In this document: positions 5,782 through 6,379 of the stretch, in pieces
Layout: every line of letters begins with the position of its first letter
Position numbering within the stretch: the stretch's first letter is position 1
Assembly: GCA_030426445.1 (NCBI GenBank)
Contig: JAUHYS010000124.1
Location: 1-6,379 of the forward strand
From: a bacterium
Lineage (GTDB): Bacteria; UBA10199; DSSB01
DNA length: 6,379 nt
Direction: 5' to 3'
The notes under the pieces: model-generated
Databases searched by the model: none
Told to the model about the DNA's origin: nothing
The model's input: only the letters and a program-made list of their open reading frames with translations
Program-made: the position numbers and the translations under genes

Positions 5782-6378
5782 TTATTCTCCAAAGACCGGA
5801 GGCGGCACACTTAGATCCGGCACCATCTCCCCATACCTTTCTTCGAGTTCTTCAAAACGAGTGTACTCGTTAAAGAACTTGAGTTTAACGGTACCAATCG
5901 GGCCATTACGCTGCTTACCAATAATAATTTCAGCCACTCCTTTTTCTGGAGTTTCTTTATTATAAACTTCGTCGCGATAAATAAAAGCAATCACATCGGC
6001 GTCTTGTTCGATGGCACCGGACTCACGAAGATCCGAAAGCTGGGGGCGTTTATCGGTACGTGATTCTAAACTACGATTGAGCTGACTCAAAGCGACTACA
6101 GGAATACTCAGTTCCTTAGCAAGAGCCTTAAGTGACCGACTGATATCACTGATTTCACGCTCTCGGCTTTCGGTCACATCACTGCGCATTAACTGCAAAT
6201 AATCCACGATGATCAGTCCAAGAGGATACTCTCTTTTCAGCCGCCTGGCTTTAGCGCGCATTTCTAAAACACTGATTGCAGGTGTATCATCGATAAAAAT
6301 CATGGATTCAGAAAGTTTGCTGGCAGCTTCGGTCAAACGCGGCCAATCACTATCCCTTAAAAAACCTCCTCTTAATTT
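5782..6378 (-). CDS. dnaB: Replicative DNA helicase DnaB, C-terminal part (5' end beyond window)
   Basis: This is the last 198 codons of the hexameric replicative helicase that unwinds DNA at the fork using ATP. The frame stays open to the right edge of the window and codes for GGFLRDSDWPRLTEA before the first in-frame start-like codon. That matches the DnaB family, so the gene is cut by the window edge and does not begin at the TTG at 6336. In the visible fragment are Walker B/H2 LGLIIVDYLQLM (about 53-64), H3 ALSQLNRSLESR (about 96-107), H4 DLRESGAIEQDADVIAFIYR (about 116-135) and GKQRNG (about 154-159), which carries the arginine finger and its neighbouring lysine. Walker A and the N-terminal domain are outside the window. 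No intein is present in the visible part. The TAA stop is followed by a 246-base gap filled by palindromic repeats, then the glycosyltransferase on the same strand. Confidence 0.97.
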   Translation of the reverse strand, partial: KLRGGFLRDSDWPRLTEAASKLSESMIFIDDTPAISVLEMRAKARRLKREYPLGLIIVDYLQLMRSDVTESREREISDISRSLKALAKELSIPVVALSQLNRSLESRTDKRPQLSDLRESGAIEQDADVIAFIYRDEVYNKETPEKGVAEIIIGKQRNGPIGTVKLKFFNEYTRFEELEERYGEMVPDLSVPPPVFGE

Positions 6379-6379
6379 A

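Noticed and set aside
5782..6336. A 184-residue protein starting at TTG 6336 as a complete small gene
   Set aside because: The reading frame remains open to the window edge and the extra codons match the DnaB family, so this is the 3' part of dnaB and the TTG is an internal leucine codon.

Overview
The window looks like chromosomal DNA from a Gram-negative bacterium of fairly low GC content. The evidence is a large exported protein with a signal peptide and a C-terminal anchor resembling the MYXO-CTERM class, a deltaproteobacteria-like rph-rdgB gene pair, and a proteobacterial style of intergenic palindromic repeat. A deltaproteobacterial or Bdellovibrionota-like lineage is my best guess, but it is an inference from gene order and style. 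No marker gene here settles the taxonomy.

Layout, left to right. Positions 1-250 are AT-rich with no supported gene. Positions 251-1198 (minus) encode a 315-residue protein of unknown function with an HEIAH zinc motif and a downstream EFF motif, in an arrangement recalling the catalytic domains of anthrax lethal factor and the Pro-Pro endopeptidases. A 142-base divergent intergenic region follows. Positions 1341-3362 (plus) encode a 673-residue secreted FG-GAP/VCBS-type protein with a PKD-like domain and a GGC-plus-transmembrane-plus-basic tail. Its stop codon interlocks with the stop of rdgB, which lies on the opposite strand.

The rest of the window is on the minus strand, transcribed in the order dnaB (5' end outside the window), glycosyltransferase, rph, rdgB. 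The glycosyltransferase and rph overlap out of frame by about 70 bases, and rdgB follows rph after 21 bases, so these three look like one translationally coupled unit. RNase PH trims the 3' ends of RNAs and RdgB removes non-canonical purine nucleotides. The glycosyltransferase probably acts on cell-surface polysaccharide. The 246-base gap between dnaB and the glycosyltransferase holds a composite palindromic repeat made of three successive hairpins.

I found no complete novel multi-gene defence or mobile system. The items most worth following up are the lethal-factor-like metallopeptidase candidate, the cysteine-containing C-terminal sorting tail, the composite repeat and the long glycosyltransferase/rph overlap.
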